8,182 bases of DNA from Oscillospiraceae bacterium (GCA_014796735.1 JAAVIG010000149.1:1-8182); one strand, 5' to 3'; shown: positions 1-6,484, numbered from the stretch's first letter. Made by a program: numbers and translations. Notes: a model not told the origin generated them from the sequence alone.

Positions 1-138
1 ATAATAGAAGAATGGTGCAATGTAGATGTAAATGTTTATTATCGCGATTATGTTTGCGTCAGCTGTAAAGCAAAGGTAAATAAAGGACCCGATGAAGAAG
101 TAAAAACCCATTATAACCCCTATTGCCCACAAAAATGA
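1..138 (+). CDS. C-terminal end of an unidentified protein with a possible zinc ribbon (partial)
   Basis: Frame 1 is open from the first base to a TGA at 136-138, giving 45 residues of a protein whose start lies outside the window. The fragment contains four cysteines: Cys6 (in EEWCN), a Cys19-x2-Cys22 pair (YVCVSCK) and Cys42 four residues from the end (YCPQK). A CxxC knuckle with further single cysteines on both sides resembles a zinc-ribbon or treble-clef metal site, but pairing cannot be judged from a fragment. The aromatic and charged composition (W, many Y, K, E) looks like real protein rather than random reading of AT-rich DNA. I do not recognise the family. The alternative is that this is chance open frame, since it is short and has no visible start. 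The stop is followed at once by very AT-rich DNA, consistent with a gene end. Confidence 0.5.
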   Translation: MIEEWCNVDVNVYYRDYVCVSCKAKVNKGPDEEVKTHYNPYCPQK

Positions 139-277
139 GCAAAAGAATATTGAATCAATAAATCAATATTAATATACAAATTAAAATTTAATTTATTTTG
201 GTATATATTTAAAAATTACTTTTTTACTTCTCTAAAATACAACAAAGAGAATCTTATCCGCTTTCAGACAATGGATA
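139..277. other. AT-rich intergenic stretch with a weak hairpin
   Basis: No gene is visible between the stop of the left-edge gene and the hairpin pair at 278. The stretch is extremely AT-rich, above all 145-240. An 8-bp inverted repeat (AATATTGA at 146-153, TCAATATT at 163-170, 9-nt loop) sits just after the stop and could help end transcription, but it has no GC core and no clean T run, so I do not call it a terminator. No SigA promoter with good -35, -10 and spacing was found here or in 393-453 for the downstream lipoprotein genes. Their promoter is therefore unassigned. Confidence 0.5.
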
Positions 278-333
278 CTTAGTATGTTCAGCGGAGATCG
301 GATTTCCGCCGCATCTCCGCCGAATATACTAAG
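278..333. repeat. Long imperfect hairpin 1 (21-nt arms)
   Basis: Arms 278-298 and 313-333 pair over 21 positions: 19 Watson-Crick pairs, one G-U (286/325) and one A-C mismatch (290/321), around a 14-nt loop. The outer part is AT-rich (CTTAGTAT/ATACTAAG) and the inner part GC-rich (GCGGAGAT/ATCTCCGC). It abuts hairpin 2, sharing bases 332-333. Possible roles are a terminator for the left-edge gene, a MITE-type foldback element, or a structured leader of the lipoprotein operon. There is no T run after it, which argues against a simple intrinsic terminator. Confidence 0.75.
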
Positions 334-392
334 AACCTGTCTTCACAAGATTTGCACGCGTCTTTTCGGCGGAGCTTGTGAAGACAGGTTCT
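332..392. repeat. Perfect 18-bp hairpin 2
   Basis: Arm 332-349 (AGAACCTGTCTTCACAAG) is the exact reverse complement of 375-392, around a 25-nt loop. Eighteen perfect pairs in an intergenic region is far more than chance. The loop contains TCGGCGGAG (366-374), which is complementary to CTCCGCCGA (315-323) in the right arm of hairpin 1, so the two hairpins could rearrange into an alternative pairing. It lies 61 nt upstream of the first lipoprotein start. A dispersed palindromic element or the remnant of an insertion-sequence end is plausible. No transposase is present. Confidence 0.75.
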
Positions 393-438
393 AATATCTG
401 CTCATTCAATTATTATGTACGAAAACCAAACATTTTTC

Positions 439-444
439 GGAGGA
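439..444 (+). promoter_or_regulatory. Ribosome binding site of the first lipoprotein gene
   Basis: GGAGGA lies 9 nt before ATG 454. This site decides the start: an upstream in-frame ATG at 415 has no such site and would put 13 polar residues ahead of the signal peptide. Confidence 0.85.
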
Positions 445-453
445 AGAAAACAT

Positions 454-1539
454 ATGAAAAAACTGTCAATAACACTGTTGCTGTGTGTATCCATGCTCAT
501 GCCACTGACGGGATGTAACGCCGAAGCGGATACGGCAATCCGGAAAGCGGATGATCTTTTTGATTCCGCTTTGGAATTTACCGGACTGCCGGTGTTTGAA
601 AACAACAATCTGGTTTCTTCCCTCAACAACAAAGAATGTTGCTATCAGCCATTCTGCTATGATTCGGAGCGTATTTATTTCACAAATGCCAAAGACGGTC
701 AATATTTATACTCCTATGACGGAGAAAGCTTGGAGTGTTTGGTTGAAATGCCTGTGCATAGCCTAAATTATCATGATAACTGTATTTTCTTTTTGTCTGA
801 CAAAGAACTTAAAAATTTTTATAACGGTGCCTCCGCCGAAGGTTACCTATATCGGTATGATCTGTCTGAAAATAAGGCGGAAAAGCTGTCCGATTTTATT
901 ATTCGTGAACTGCATGTGAACGACAAAGGAATTTTTTATATTGATGCAGATGAGAATAACAAGTTTACAGCATATCAGTTTGACGAATCTACCGGCAAAG
1001 GTACACCGAAGTACCACAGTCTTAGCGTTCATGATCTTAACGGGTATCATATCTGTTTTAAGCCGGGAGAAGAAAAGCTCGAATTTTACTTGACCAATAA
1101 CGAGGAAACCTATAAACTGCCTGTGAAAGACATTCCGCGGTATGACTGTATTGTAAACGGCAAGTATTATTATAGGCCGCAGTTCGAACATTCGTTGATT
1201 GCTGTGGATCTTGCCGAAGGGAAAAGCGAGGAGATCCCAATCCCAAATGACATGTATATGGACGATTATACCGTATTTGATGGGACAGTGTATATGATAT
1301 TGGATTCAACGCTGTTTAAGCTTTGCGGCGGCGAACTGAAGAAGCTTGAGTATATTGACGACAAACTTTCGTTTTCAGTCTTAAATAACTTCGCCTATAT
1401 CTCTCACATTTTCTCGGGTTCAAACGCCATGTACACTTTGGTAGAATTCAGTGATGAAAGCGATGAGAACGTATATGATTTTGCGGAGATCATTTTGAAT
1501 GATGACGGGGAGACATATTATATAAAAAGTATTACATAA
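454..1539 (+). CDS. Predicted beta-propeller-like lipoprotein
   Basis: The 361-residue product begins with a lipoprotein signal peptide: KK at 2-3, a hydrophobic stretch at 5-18, and a lipobox Leu18-Thr-Gly-Cys21. Cys21 would be lipidated and the protein held on the outer face of the membrane. The rest has no further membrane segment. It shows repeated short strands of the type found in DUF5050-like and other bacterial propellers: YLYSYDG at 94-100, YLYRYDLSENKAEKL at 131-145, IFYIDADENNKFTAYQFD at 160-177, and Tyr-rich strands to the C-terminus. This repeat reading is an inference from pattern, not a profile hit. The start at 454 is chosen because GGAGGA precedes it and the signal peptide begins there. 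The next lipoprotein gene follows 64 nt later in the same direction with no terminator between, so they are probably co-transcribed. Its ligand and enzymatic activity, if any, cannot be told; a sensory or binding role is possible. Confidence 0.8.
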   Translation: MKKLSITLLLCVSMLMPLTGCNAEADTAIRKADDLFDSALEFTGLPVFENNNLVSSLNNKECCYQPFCYDSERIYFTNAKDGQYLYSYDGESLECLVEMPVHSLNYHDNCIFFLSDKELKNFYNGASAEGYLYRYDLSENKAEKLSDFIIRELHVNDKGIFYIDADENNKFTAYQFDESTGKGTPKYHSLSVHDLNGYHICFKPGEEKLEFYLTNNEETYKLPVKDIPRYDCIVNGKYYYRPQFEHSLIAVDLAEGKSEEIPIPNDMYMDDYTVFDGTVYMILDSTLFKLCGGELKKLEYIDDKLSFSVLNNFAYISHIFSGSNAMYTLVEFSDESDENVYDFAEIILNDDGETYYIKSIT

Positions 1540-1590
1540 AAAATATAAATTTATTGAAGCCTGTTTTTATCCTAATTCATAATCATCTTA

Positions 1591-1596
1591 AGGAGG
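1591..1596 (+). promoter_or_regulatory. Strong ribosome binding site of the solute-binding lipoprotein gene
   Basis: AGGAGG, 7 nt before ATG 1604, preceded by a further A at 1590. It fixes the start at 1604 and shows independent, efficient translation of the second gene in the pair. Confidence 0.9.
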
Positions 1597-1603
1597 TTTC
1601 CAA

Positions 1604-3628
1604 ATGTCACTTAAAAAATGTACCTCTGTTTTTCTTGCAGCAGTCTTATTTCTTTTCTCCTGCGGCTGTGACAAATCGGACGGAATCGGTAAAACAGAAA
1701 CAGATGCAGACGGCGAAGCGTTCGTTTACGAGCAGTCAAGCGGCGTAACGCATATAGCGGCATCGGAAGATACTCTTTACACGCTGAGTTTCGACGAAGA
1801 AGATTTCAAGACGTTCATTTCCGCTTTTTCACTCGACGGAAAGAAAATATCAAGCGCGGTTCTTTCGGATTTTAACGCATATGACATCAAGTGTATGTGT
1901 GCGGACACAAACAACGTTTATGCGGCAGCCCGCAGTTCAAAGGGATTTTCTGTCTACACTCTTGATACTGAGAATGGTGAAATGAAACCTATCTGCGAAC
2001 TTGAAGGATTGGATAGTATAGAAAAGATCGGCGTGTACGATGAAAAGCTGTATTGGTTGGGTAAACGCCGTGAAGAGGCGAAACCGATCGGTCCGTTTTT
2101 TACCACCAAGGAAGACACTCTGATCACTTATCATGACGGTGGGGAAAAAATGGGCTGCATTGACCTCAGAAGCGGAGAGAACAGTTTTTCCGAGATAGAT
2201 TTTCCCGTAGCCTTTTCGGTTTCGGGCGACGGAGTAACAGTTTACGCTTTTGACGGTGAAAGCAGTTACTACTTCAGCGATTACGCAAATTCAAGCGAAA
2301 AAACTTACACCAACAAACTCGAGTCTATCGATGATTTTGAGTTTTTCGGTAAAAACGGAGTATTTGCTTTTTTGGGTAATGTGGGTGTTGACGGCACTCT
2401 TCCCGTAAGCAAGGCGGACGGCGAAAGCGGAGTGAATATAGCTGCGGAAGGTGTATACATTTTAGAAATGTGCGGATCGGAAACGGGCTATATCTGGTTA
2501 AACACCTCCGATTCTCTCACTTCCGCCGAGCATCGTATCAAACGGTATGACTTAAGCACTCTTGCCATCAGCAATATGCCTATCCGAGTTATTTCAAGTC
2601 AATATTTTTCCAATCCGCCCTTTTTGGCGGGAAGCGAAATACAACTGAATCAGTTGAGCGGTGAAGGCTTCGCACTTAAGGTTCTTTCGCTGGACAAAAG
2701 CTATGACGTGGTAATGATCAGCTCGGATCAGGGCGTTGCCAACGACATCAAGAAAAAAGGCTGCTTTTATCCACTGAACAATGTGGCGGGCGTGTCGGAG
2801 TATCTTGATCGGTGCTTCCCGTACATTAAAGAAGCAGTAACGGATTCGGGAGGAAATATTTGTATGCTCCCCCTTGAGGTAGAGATACCGATCATAGTTT
2901 ATAATGAAAAGAACTGTTCCGAAAACGGACTCGTCTTTTCAACGGAGCTTGAACCATTTATACAGATGGTACAGCGGGCTTCAACCGTTTCCGAGTATTA
3001 TGACTGCCTCCGTGATTGGATAGTGCACACGCAGCTCAACGGATATCTTTCAGAGAACAGCTCCTTTGATACCGAGGAATTCCGCAGCCTTGCATTGTTG
3101 TTGAAGGAAAAGTGTACTGAGAATATTTTCAGGGGCAACTTTGATCTGTATTCCGCCCTTATGACGGCTCAGTACAGCAGAAACGATAAATATTATATGG
3201 ATATATATGAGAATACATTGTTTACACAAGTAAAGTACAATAAAGAGCAGATTTCTTTATTGAATGATGAAAATCTACGCGCCGCATCAATGCCCGTTTC
3301 AGGGAACGGGAAAAGCGTTGCATTCTGCACTTTCATTAGTGTCAATCCATATTCCGACCGCCTGCCCGAAATATTGACATTTATTGAAAATCTCGTATCC
3401 GAAATGTCCGAACGTCAGAACTCCTGTATGCTCGCCGATAAAAGCACCTATTCAAACACAGCGTACGCGCAGGATATATACAATATTTACGAAAATGGGG
3501 ATATCTGTTTTCAGATTCCCGCCGAGATATACAACGAAGATTTTAACAAGTACTGCGCAGATGAGATCACACTCGACAAATTCATTTCCGAAGCTGATCG
3601 CAAGCTTTCCGCCTACCTGAACGAATAA
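1604..3628 (+). CDS. Lipoprotein with propeller-like N-half and extracellular solute-binding (family 1-like) C-half
   Basis: The 674-residue product starts with a lipoprotein signal peptide (KK at 4-5, hydrophobic 7-18). The lipidated cysteine is either Cys20 (LFSC) or Cys22 (SCGC). Residues about 45-320 show short strand repeats (DTLYTLSF, KGFSVYTLD, EKLYWLG, VTVYAFDGES, GVYILEM, HRIKRYDLS) like a beta-propeller. From about 325 to the end it resembles ABC-transporter substrate-binding proteins: YDVVMISSDQGVANDIKKKG at 367-386, CFYPLNNV at 387-394, EYLDRCFPYIKEA at 399-411, and GGNICMLPLEVEIPIIVYNEKN at 416-437. These correspond to the usual order 'target-or-device, full-length loop, then YN' of family 1 binding proteins. 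The domain is shorter than most free-standing binding proteins (usually about 400 aa), partly because the normal N-terminal strand of lobe 1 seems reduced. No permease or ATPase gene is near. It could deliver a ligand to a distant transporter or act as a sensor. The class assignment is fairly secure; the substrate is unknown. Confidence 0.8.
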   Translation: MSLKKCTSVFLAAVLFLFSCGCDKSDGIGKTETDADGEAFVYEQSSGVTHIAASEDTLYTLSFDEEDFKTFISAFSLDGKKISSAVLSDFNAYDIKCMCADTNNVYAAARSSKGFSVYTLDTENGEMKPICELEGLDSIEKIGVYDEKLYWLGKRREEAKPIGPFFTTKEDTLITYHDGGEKMGCIDLRSGENSFSEIDFPVAFSVSGDGVTVYAFDGESSYYFSDYANSSEKTYTNKLESIDDFEFFGKNGVFAFLGNVGVDGTLPVSKADGESGVNIAAEGVYILEMCGSETGYIWLNTSDSLTSAEHRIKRYDLSTLAISNMPIRVISSQYFSNPPFLAGSEIQLNQLSGEGFALKVLSLDKSYDVVMISSDQGVANDIKKKGCFYPLNNVAGVSEYLDRCFPYIKEAVTDSGGNICMLPLEVEIPIIVYNEKNCSENGLVFSTELEPFIQMVQRASTVSEYYDCLRDWIVHTQLNGYLSENSSFDTEEFRSLALLLKEKCTENIFRGNFDLYSALMTAQYSRNDKYYMDIYENTLFTQVKYNKEQISLLNDENLRAASMPVSGNGKSVAFCTFISVNPYSDRLPEILTFIENLVSEMSERQNSCMLADKSTYSNTAYAQDIYNIYENGDICFQIPAEIYNEDFNKYCADEITLDKFISEADRKLSAYLNE

Positions 3629-3710
3629 TCTTTTTAGCTTGAGAATAGTATTTTATACGTACCAATTTTTGACTTTTTTTATGTTATAATATTTTATTAC
3701 AATATATAAA

Positions 3711-3753
3711 AAACGGCACCGTACACAGCGTTAAATTGTATACGGTGCCGTTT
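3711..3753. terminator. Bidirectional intrinsic terminator between convergent genes
   Basis: AAACGGCACCGTA (3711-3723) pairs perfectly with TACGGTGCCGTTT (3741-3753): 13 bp around a 17-nt loop. Read on the minus strand it is followed by six Ts in all and then AT-rich sequence, giving a good terminator for the fucO-type gene ending at 3793. Read on the plus strand the T tract is shorter (TTTATT) but would still serve the lipoprotein operon ending at 3628. Confidence 0.88.
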
Positions 3754-3792
3754 ATTACAACCAAACAAAATTATATTAAATATGTTCCTTCA

Positions 3793-4947
3793 TCAGAACG
3801 CTTTCTTATAAATTTCGAGAATCTCCTCAGCCGAAGTGGGACGCGGATTTCCGCCCGTGCAAACATCGTTGAACGCCGCAACGGAAAGCGCCTGCAAGTC
3901 CTCCTCCTTAACGCCGATCTCGGAAAGCTTCTGAGGAATACCGATAGAAACGGAAAGCTCGCGAATAGCGTCGATAGCCGCCTTTACCGCTTCGTCGTCG
4001 GTCATCTTCTTAGCGTGCTTAACGCCCATAGCCTTTGCTATGCCCTTAAACTTGGGCTTTGCGGGGCTTTCGGCGTTGTATTCCAGAACGTAAGGCAGCA
4101 GCAAAGCGTTTGCTACGCCGTGAGGTGTGTCATAGAACGCGCCCAGGGGGTGTGCCATGGAGTGAACGATACCCAAGCCAACGTTGGAAAAGCCCATACC
4201 CGCCAGATACTGAGCAAGAGCCATTGTTTCCCTTGCCTTGGGATCGCCGTTTACGCTGTCGAAAAGGCTCTGATGAATAAGCTCGATGGCCTTTATCTCA
4301 AACATGTCCGACATTTCCCACGCGCCTAAGGTGATATAGCCCTCGATAGCGTGAGTCAGAGCGTCCATACCGGTGGAAGCGCAAAGTCCCTTGGGCATGC
4401 CCATCATAAGATCGCTGTCAACGATCGCAGCAATGGGAATATCGTGGGGGTCAACGCATACCATTTTCTTTTTATTGACTTCATCGGTGATAACATAATT
4501 GATAGTAACCTCCGCCGCAGTACCAGAGGTGGTGGGCAAAGCGATAAGGGGAATGCCCTTGTTTTTGGTGGGAGCAACACCCTCGAGAGATACAACGTCG
4601 GAATATTCGGGATTTGCAACAATAATGCTTATGCCCTTTGCGGTATCCATTACCGAGCCGCCGCCGACTGCCACCAAAGCGTCAGCGCCGCATTCCTTAA
4701 AGAGCTTTACGCCGTCCTGTACGTTTTTAACGGTGGGGTTAGCCTTGATGTCGCTGTAAGTATCGTAAGCGATCGACGCCTTGTCCATAACGTCGGTCAC
4801 TTGCTTTGCAACGCCGCACTCCAGAAGCACCTTATCGGTTACGAAAAGTATCTTTTTAAAGCCGCGCGCCTTGATTTCATCGGCAAGGCTTTCTCTCGCG
4901 CCCGCGCCGAAATATGAGGTTTCATTGAGTATAAATCTGTTTGCCAT
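3793..4947 (-). CDS. fucO: Lactaldehyde reductase / 1,2-propanediol dehydrogenase (iron-containing, FucO type)
   Basis: The 384-residue protein is very close, by recall, to E. coli FucO from the first residues (MANRFILNET) to the end, and almost the same length. FucO interconverts L-lactaldehyde and (S)-1,2-propanediol with NAD(H), the redox-balancing step of anaerobic fucose or rhamnose breakdown in the cytosol. Visible motifs are GGGS at 95-98 in the nucleotide-binding domain, TTSGTAAEVT at 139-148, and the four metal ligands Asp195, His199, His262 and His276 (STGMDALTHAIEGY; VHSMAHPLGAFYDTPHG). All are present at the family spacing. Asp38 in VTDK matches the residue linked to NAD rather than NADP preference in FucO. 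The start has GGAGGG five bases upstream (4953-4958). No fucose or rhamnose gene is in view, so the protein could instead serve general aldehyde reduction. It has its own SigA promoter and a terminator at 3711-3753, so it is probably monocistronic. Confidence 0.92.
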   Translation of the reverse strand: MANRFILNETSYFGAGARESLADEIKARGFKKILFVTDKVLLECGVAKQVTDVMDKASIAYDTYSDIKANPTVKNVQDGVKLFKECGADALVAVGGGSVMDTAKGISIIVANPEYSDVVSLEGVAPTKNKGIPLIALPTTSGTAAEVTINYVITDEVNKKKMVCVDPHDIPIAAIVDSDLMMGMPKGLCASTGMDALTHAIEGYITLGAWEMSDMFEIKAIELIHQSLFDSVNGDPKARETMALAQYLAGMGFSNVGLGIVHSMAHPLGAFYDTPHGVANALLLPYVLEYNAESPAKPKFKGIAKAMGVKHAKKMTDDEAVKAAIDAIRELSVSIGIPQKLSEIGVKEEDLQALSVAAFNDVCTGGNPRPTSAEEILEIYKKAF

Positions 4948-4963
4948 AGTGTCCCTCCAAATT

Positions 4964-4981
4964 TTGTTATTAAGGTAATTA
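4964..4981. promoter_or_regulatory. Weak Rex-like site over the fucO start region
   Basis: The plus-strand sequence TTGTTATTAAGGTAATTA overlaps the fucO -10 and likely start of transcription. Its complement matches the Rex consensus TTGTTAA-N4-TTAACAA at 10 of 14 fixed positions: one half is good (TTGTTA), the other degenerate. Position is right for a repressor, but sequence alone is weak. Confidence 0.3.
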
Positions 4982-5006
4982 TAACCTATTTTCGGAAAAT
5001 AATCAA
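4978..5006 (-). promoter_or_regulatory. SigA promoter of the fucO-type gene
   Basis: On the minus strand TTGATT (complement of 5001-5006) and a perfect TATAAT (complement of 4978-4983) are separated by exactly 17 nt. Transcription would start near 4971, leaving a leader of roughly 24 nt that contains the GGAGGG ribosome site. The spacer holds a 13-nt perfect palindrome (ATTTTCGGAAAAT, 4988-5000), a possible operator. Confidence 0.85.
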
Positions 5007-5044
5007 GAGTAAATTGTGAAAATCATATAAAAAATTACAGGAAA

Positions 5045-5073
5045 TGTGACAAATATCCCTTTGACTGCGACTA
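5045..5073 (+). promoter_or_regulatory. Putative ECF-type promoter of the sigma factor operon
   Basis: TGTGAC (5045-5050) and CGACTA (5068-5073) are 17 nt apart. They resemble the ECF sigma pattern known from Bacillus (TGAAAC or TGTAAC, then CGTCTA). The site directly precedes the sigma gene, as expected for autoregulation. The start of transcription would fall near 5080, just ahead of the AGGAGG at 5081, giving a leader of only about 14 nt. No SigA promoter is evident in the same spot. Confidence 0.5.
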
Positions 5074-5080
5074 TATTTGC

Positions 5081-5096
5081 AGGAGGTGATAACTTG
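5081..5096 (+). promoter_or_regulatory. Ribosome binding site and TTG start of the sigma factor
   Basis: AGGAGGTGAT (5081-5090) is an almost complete anti-16S match. AGGAGG ends 7 nt before TTG 5094. This selects TTG 5094 over the upstream GTG at 5046, which has no ribosome site and would add 16 residues with no resemblance to a sigma-factor N-terminus. Confidence 0.85.
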
Positions 5097-5645
5097 GAGG
5101 ACGAAAAAATTATTGAGCTGCTGACGAACCGCGATCAAAGCGGAATGTCAGAATTGAAAGCCAGATACAGCCGATTGATATTAAAGGTCTGCCGCGGCTT
5201 TCTTCGCTCGCACGAGGACGCGGAGGAGTGCGTAAGCGATACCATGCTTGCCGTCTGGGATCAAATTCCACCTAACCGCCCCGAAAACCTCACGGCGTAC
5301 ATATGCAAGATAGCGCGCCGAAAAGCCGTTAATAAGCTTCGCTACAACACCGCGGCGGTGCGTAACACGGATTTGCTGACGGAGCTTGACGAATGTTTAC
5401 CCTCGGGATATTCCGTTGAGAAAGAAGCGGAAAAAACGGAGCTTGCGGCAATGCTGAGCGAGTGGCTCAAAACCCTTGACGAAAGGCAGCGTAAGCTGTT
5501 TACGCTTCGGTACTTTTACATGCAGTCGGTAAAGGAGGCGGCAAAAAACTGTTCAATGAGCTGCACCGCCGCGTCTACCGCGTTGGCGAGACTTCGGGTT
5601 TCTTTGAAAAAATACTTGACCGAAAGGGGAATGTTTTATGAATAA
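5094..5645 (+). CDS. ECF-type RNA polymerase sigma factor
   Basis: With the TTG start the product has 183 residues, typical for an ECF sigma factor carrying only regions 2 and 4. Region 2 spans about 20-85, with the core-binding segment DAEECVSDTMLAVWDQIP at 42-59 and the -10-reading helix IARRKAVNKLR at 73-83. A polar linker follows (86-115). Region 4 spans about 117-175: LDERQRKLFTLRYFYMQSVKEAA at 128-150, then a helix-turn-helix ending ALARLRVSLKKYL at 163-175. It directs RNA polymerase to alternative promoters when released from an anti-sigma factor. The downstream membrane-protein gene overlaps its end by 8 nt, so the two are translationally coupled. An ECF-like promoter just upstream suggests positive autoregulation. 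Helix-turn-helix residues look intact. The inducing signal is unknown. Confidence 0.9.
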   Translation: MEDEKIIELLTNRDQSGMSELKARYSRLILKVCRGFLRSHEDAEECVSDTMLAVWDQIPPNRPENLTAYICKIARRKAVNKLRYNTAAVRNTDLLTELDECLPSGYSVEKEAEKTELAAMLSEWLKTLDERQRKLFTLRYFYMQSVKEAAKNCSMSCTAASTALARLRVSLKKYLTERGMFYE

Positions 5646-6387
5646 AATAAATCCGTTATTTGAGGCTATGAGCGAAATAGACGATAACATTGTTTCGGAA
5701 ACCGTTGAAACAAAAAAACACACCTTGGGAATGAAAGCGATGTTAATTGCCGCGGCAATTACCGTGACAGCACTTCTGGCAGGCTTCACCTATGCAATTA
5801 TACCGGGCGTGCATATCAACGGCAAACATGTTTATGATTATAATATATCGGTTCAAGAAGATATGCTTTTGCCTTCAAAGGACGAAATGCTGGAATGGGG
5901 CGCGGTGGAATACGGAGATTTCAACAACGCAATGTATATCTTTAAAAAGGACACAACAGCAAGCGATCTGTTCCGGGAATTCAATATTCACCCGCTTGTA
6001 AACGATAATTTTACCGAGGATATATCCGAAATCACAGCGAACGCATGTCTGCATGACCTTAACGGCGAATCCGCGCCGAATATAAACTTCTCTTACACTC
6101 TTACCCATAAGCAAAGCGAGCTTCCGGTTCAGTTTAACATCACCTGCTGGTATGAAGAGGGCGGACTGTACTCCTACCATTCGGTTAATAATCTGTTGGA
6201 TAACAGTCATTATGAAGTTATCAAACTGAACGACGGTTCAAAAGCGTTCATCAACGATTACGCATGGGGGGAAGCAGGAACACAATCCTCCGCCGATTTT
6301 TCCTACGGAGGTATTGTTTATACTCTGTACGCGGACACCGATATGGAAGGAATGAAACAAATCCTTTCCGACCTTAAAATTATATAA
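5638..6387 (+). CDS. Putative membrane-anchored anti-sigma factor
   Basis: The 249-residue product starts at ATG 5638 inside the end of the sigma gene, with AGGGGA at 5625-5630 seven nt upstream. Residues 1-30 are cytosolic and acidic (LFEAMSEIDDNIVSETVE at 7-24), a short Asp/Glu-rich helix like that seen in the N-termini of many clostridial proteins paired with ECF sigma factors. One membrane segment follows (about 33-55, AMLIAAAITVTALLAGFTYAII). The remaining 190 or so residues would be outside the cell and match no domain I can name; they are rich in Asn, Tyr and Asp. Role as anti-sigma is inferred from the 8-nt overlap with the sigma gene and from topology, not from a recognised domain. 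The extracellular part would be the sensor. The N-terminal segment lacks a CxxC zinc site, so it is not of the ZAS class. No clear terminator follows before the next promoter. Confidence 0.7.
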   Translation: MNKINPLFEAMSEIDDNIVSETVETKKHTLGMKAMLIAAAITVTALLAGFTYAIIPGVHINGKHVYDYNISVQEDMLLPSKDEMLEWGAVEYGDFNNAMYIFKKDTTASDLFREFNIHPLVNDNFTEDISEITANACLHDLNGESAPNINFSYTLTHKQSELPVQFNITCWYEEGGLYSYHSVNNLLDNSHYEVIKLNDGSKAFINDYAWGEAGTQSSADFSYGGIVYTLYADTDMEGMKQILSDLKII

Positions 6388-6455
6388 TATGATCCAAATA
6401 CTGCTATTCAAAAAACAACCAAATAAGAAACCGATTTATTGTTATATTTGCAGTG
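6388..6455 (+). other. Gap between the sigma operon and the alcohol dehydrogenase promoter
   Basis: AT-rich DNA with no open frame worth calling and no GC-rich hairpin plus T run. The sigma/anti-sigma transcript may therefore read on into the alcohol dehydrogenase. Confidence 0.5.
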
Positions 6456-6484
6456 TTGACATAAAAAATAGAGAGTGTTATAAT
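6456..6484 (+). promoter_or_regulatory. Perfect consensus SigA promoter of the butanol-dehydrogenase-like gene
   Basis: TTGACA (6456-6461) and TATAAT (6479-6484) match consensus at all 12 positions with a 17-nt spacer. This predicts very strong expression unless repressed. Transcription would start near 6491, giving a leader of about 160 nt before ATG 6651. Confidence 0.93.

Noticed and set aside
146..170. Hairpin after the left-edge gene as an intrinsic terminator
   Set aside because: Only 8 A/T-rich pairs and no T run; too weak to call.
415..453. Upstream in-frame ATG at 415 as start of the first lipoprotein
   Set aside because: It has no ribosome site and would place 13 polar residues before the signal peptide; ATG 454 has GGAGGA at proper spacing.
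847..1309. Minus-strand open frames under the first lipoprotein gene
   Set aside because: Overlapping shadows without ribosome sites or recognisable features, opposite a gene with a clear signal peptide.
3669..3690. Promoter-like TTGACT and extended -10 TGTTATAAT before the terminator
   Set aside because: The -35/-10 spacing is only 10 nt, and a transcript would run straight into the hairpin at 3711-3753 with no gene.
3736..4917. Long plus-strand open frames opposite the fucO-type gene (3736-4329, 4351-4917)
   Set aside because: They are antisense shadows of a well-conserved gene, with low-complexity, unfamiliar translations and no ribosome sites.
5046..5093. GTG 5046 as start of the ECF sigma factor
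   Set aside because: No ribosome site, overlaps the likely promoter, and adds 16 residues unlike any sigma N-terminus; TTG 5094 follows AGGAGGTGAT.
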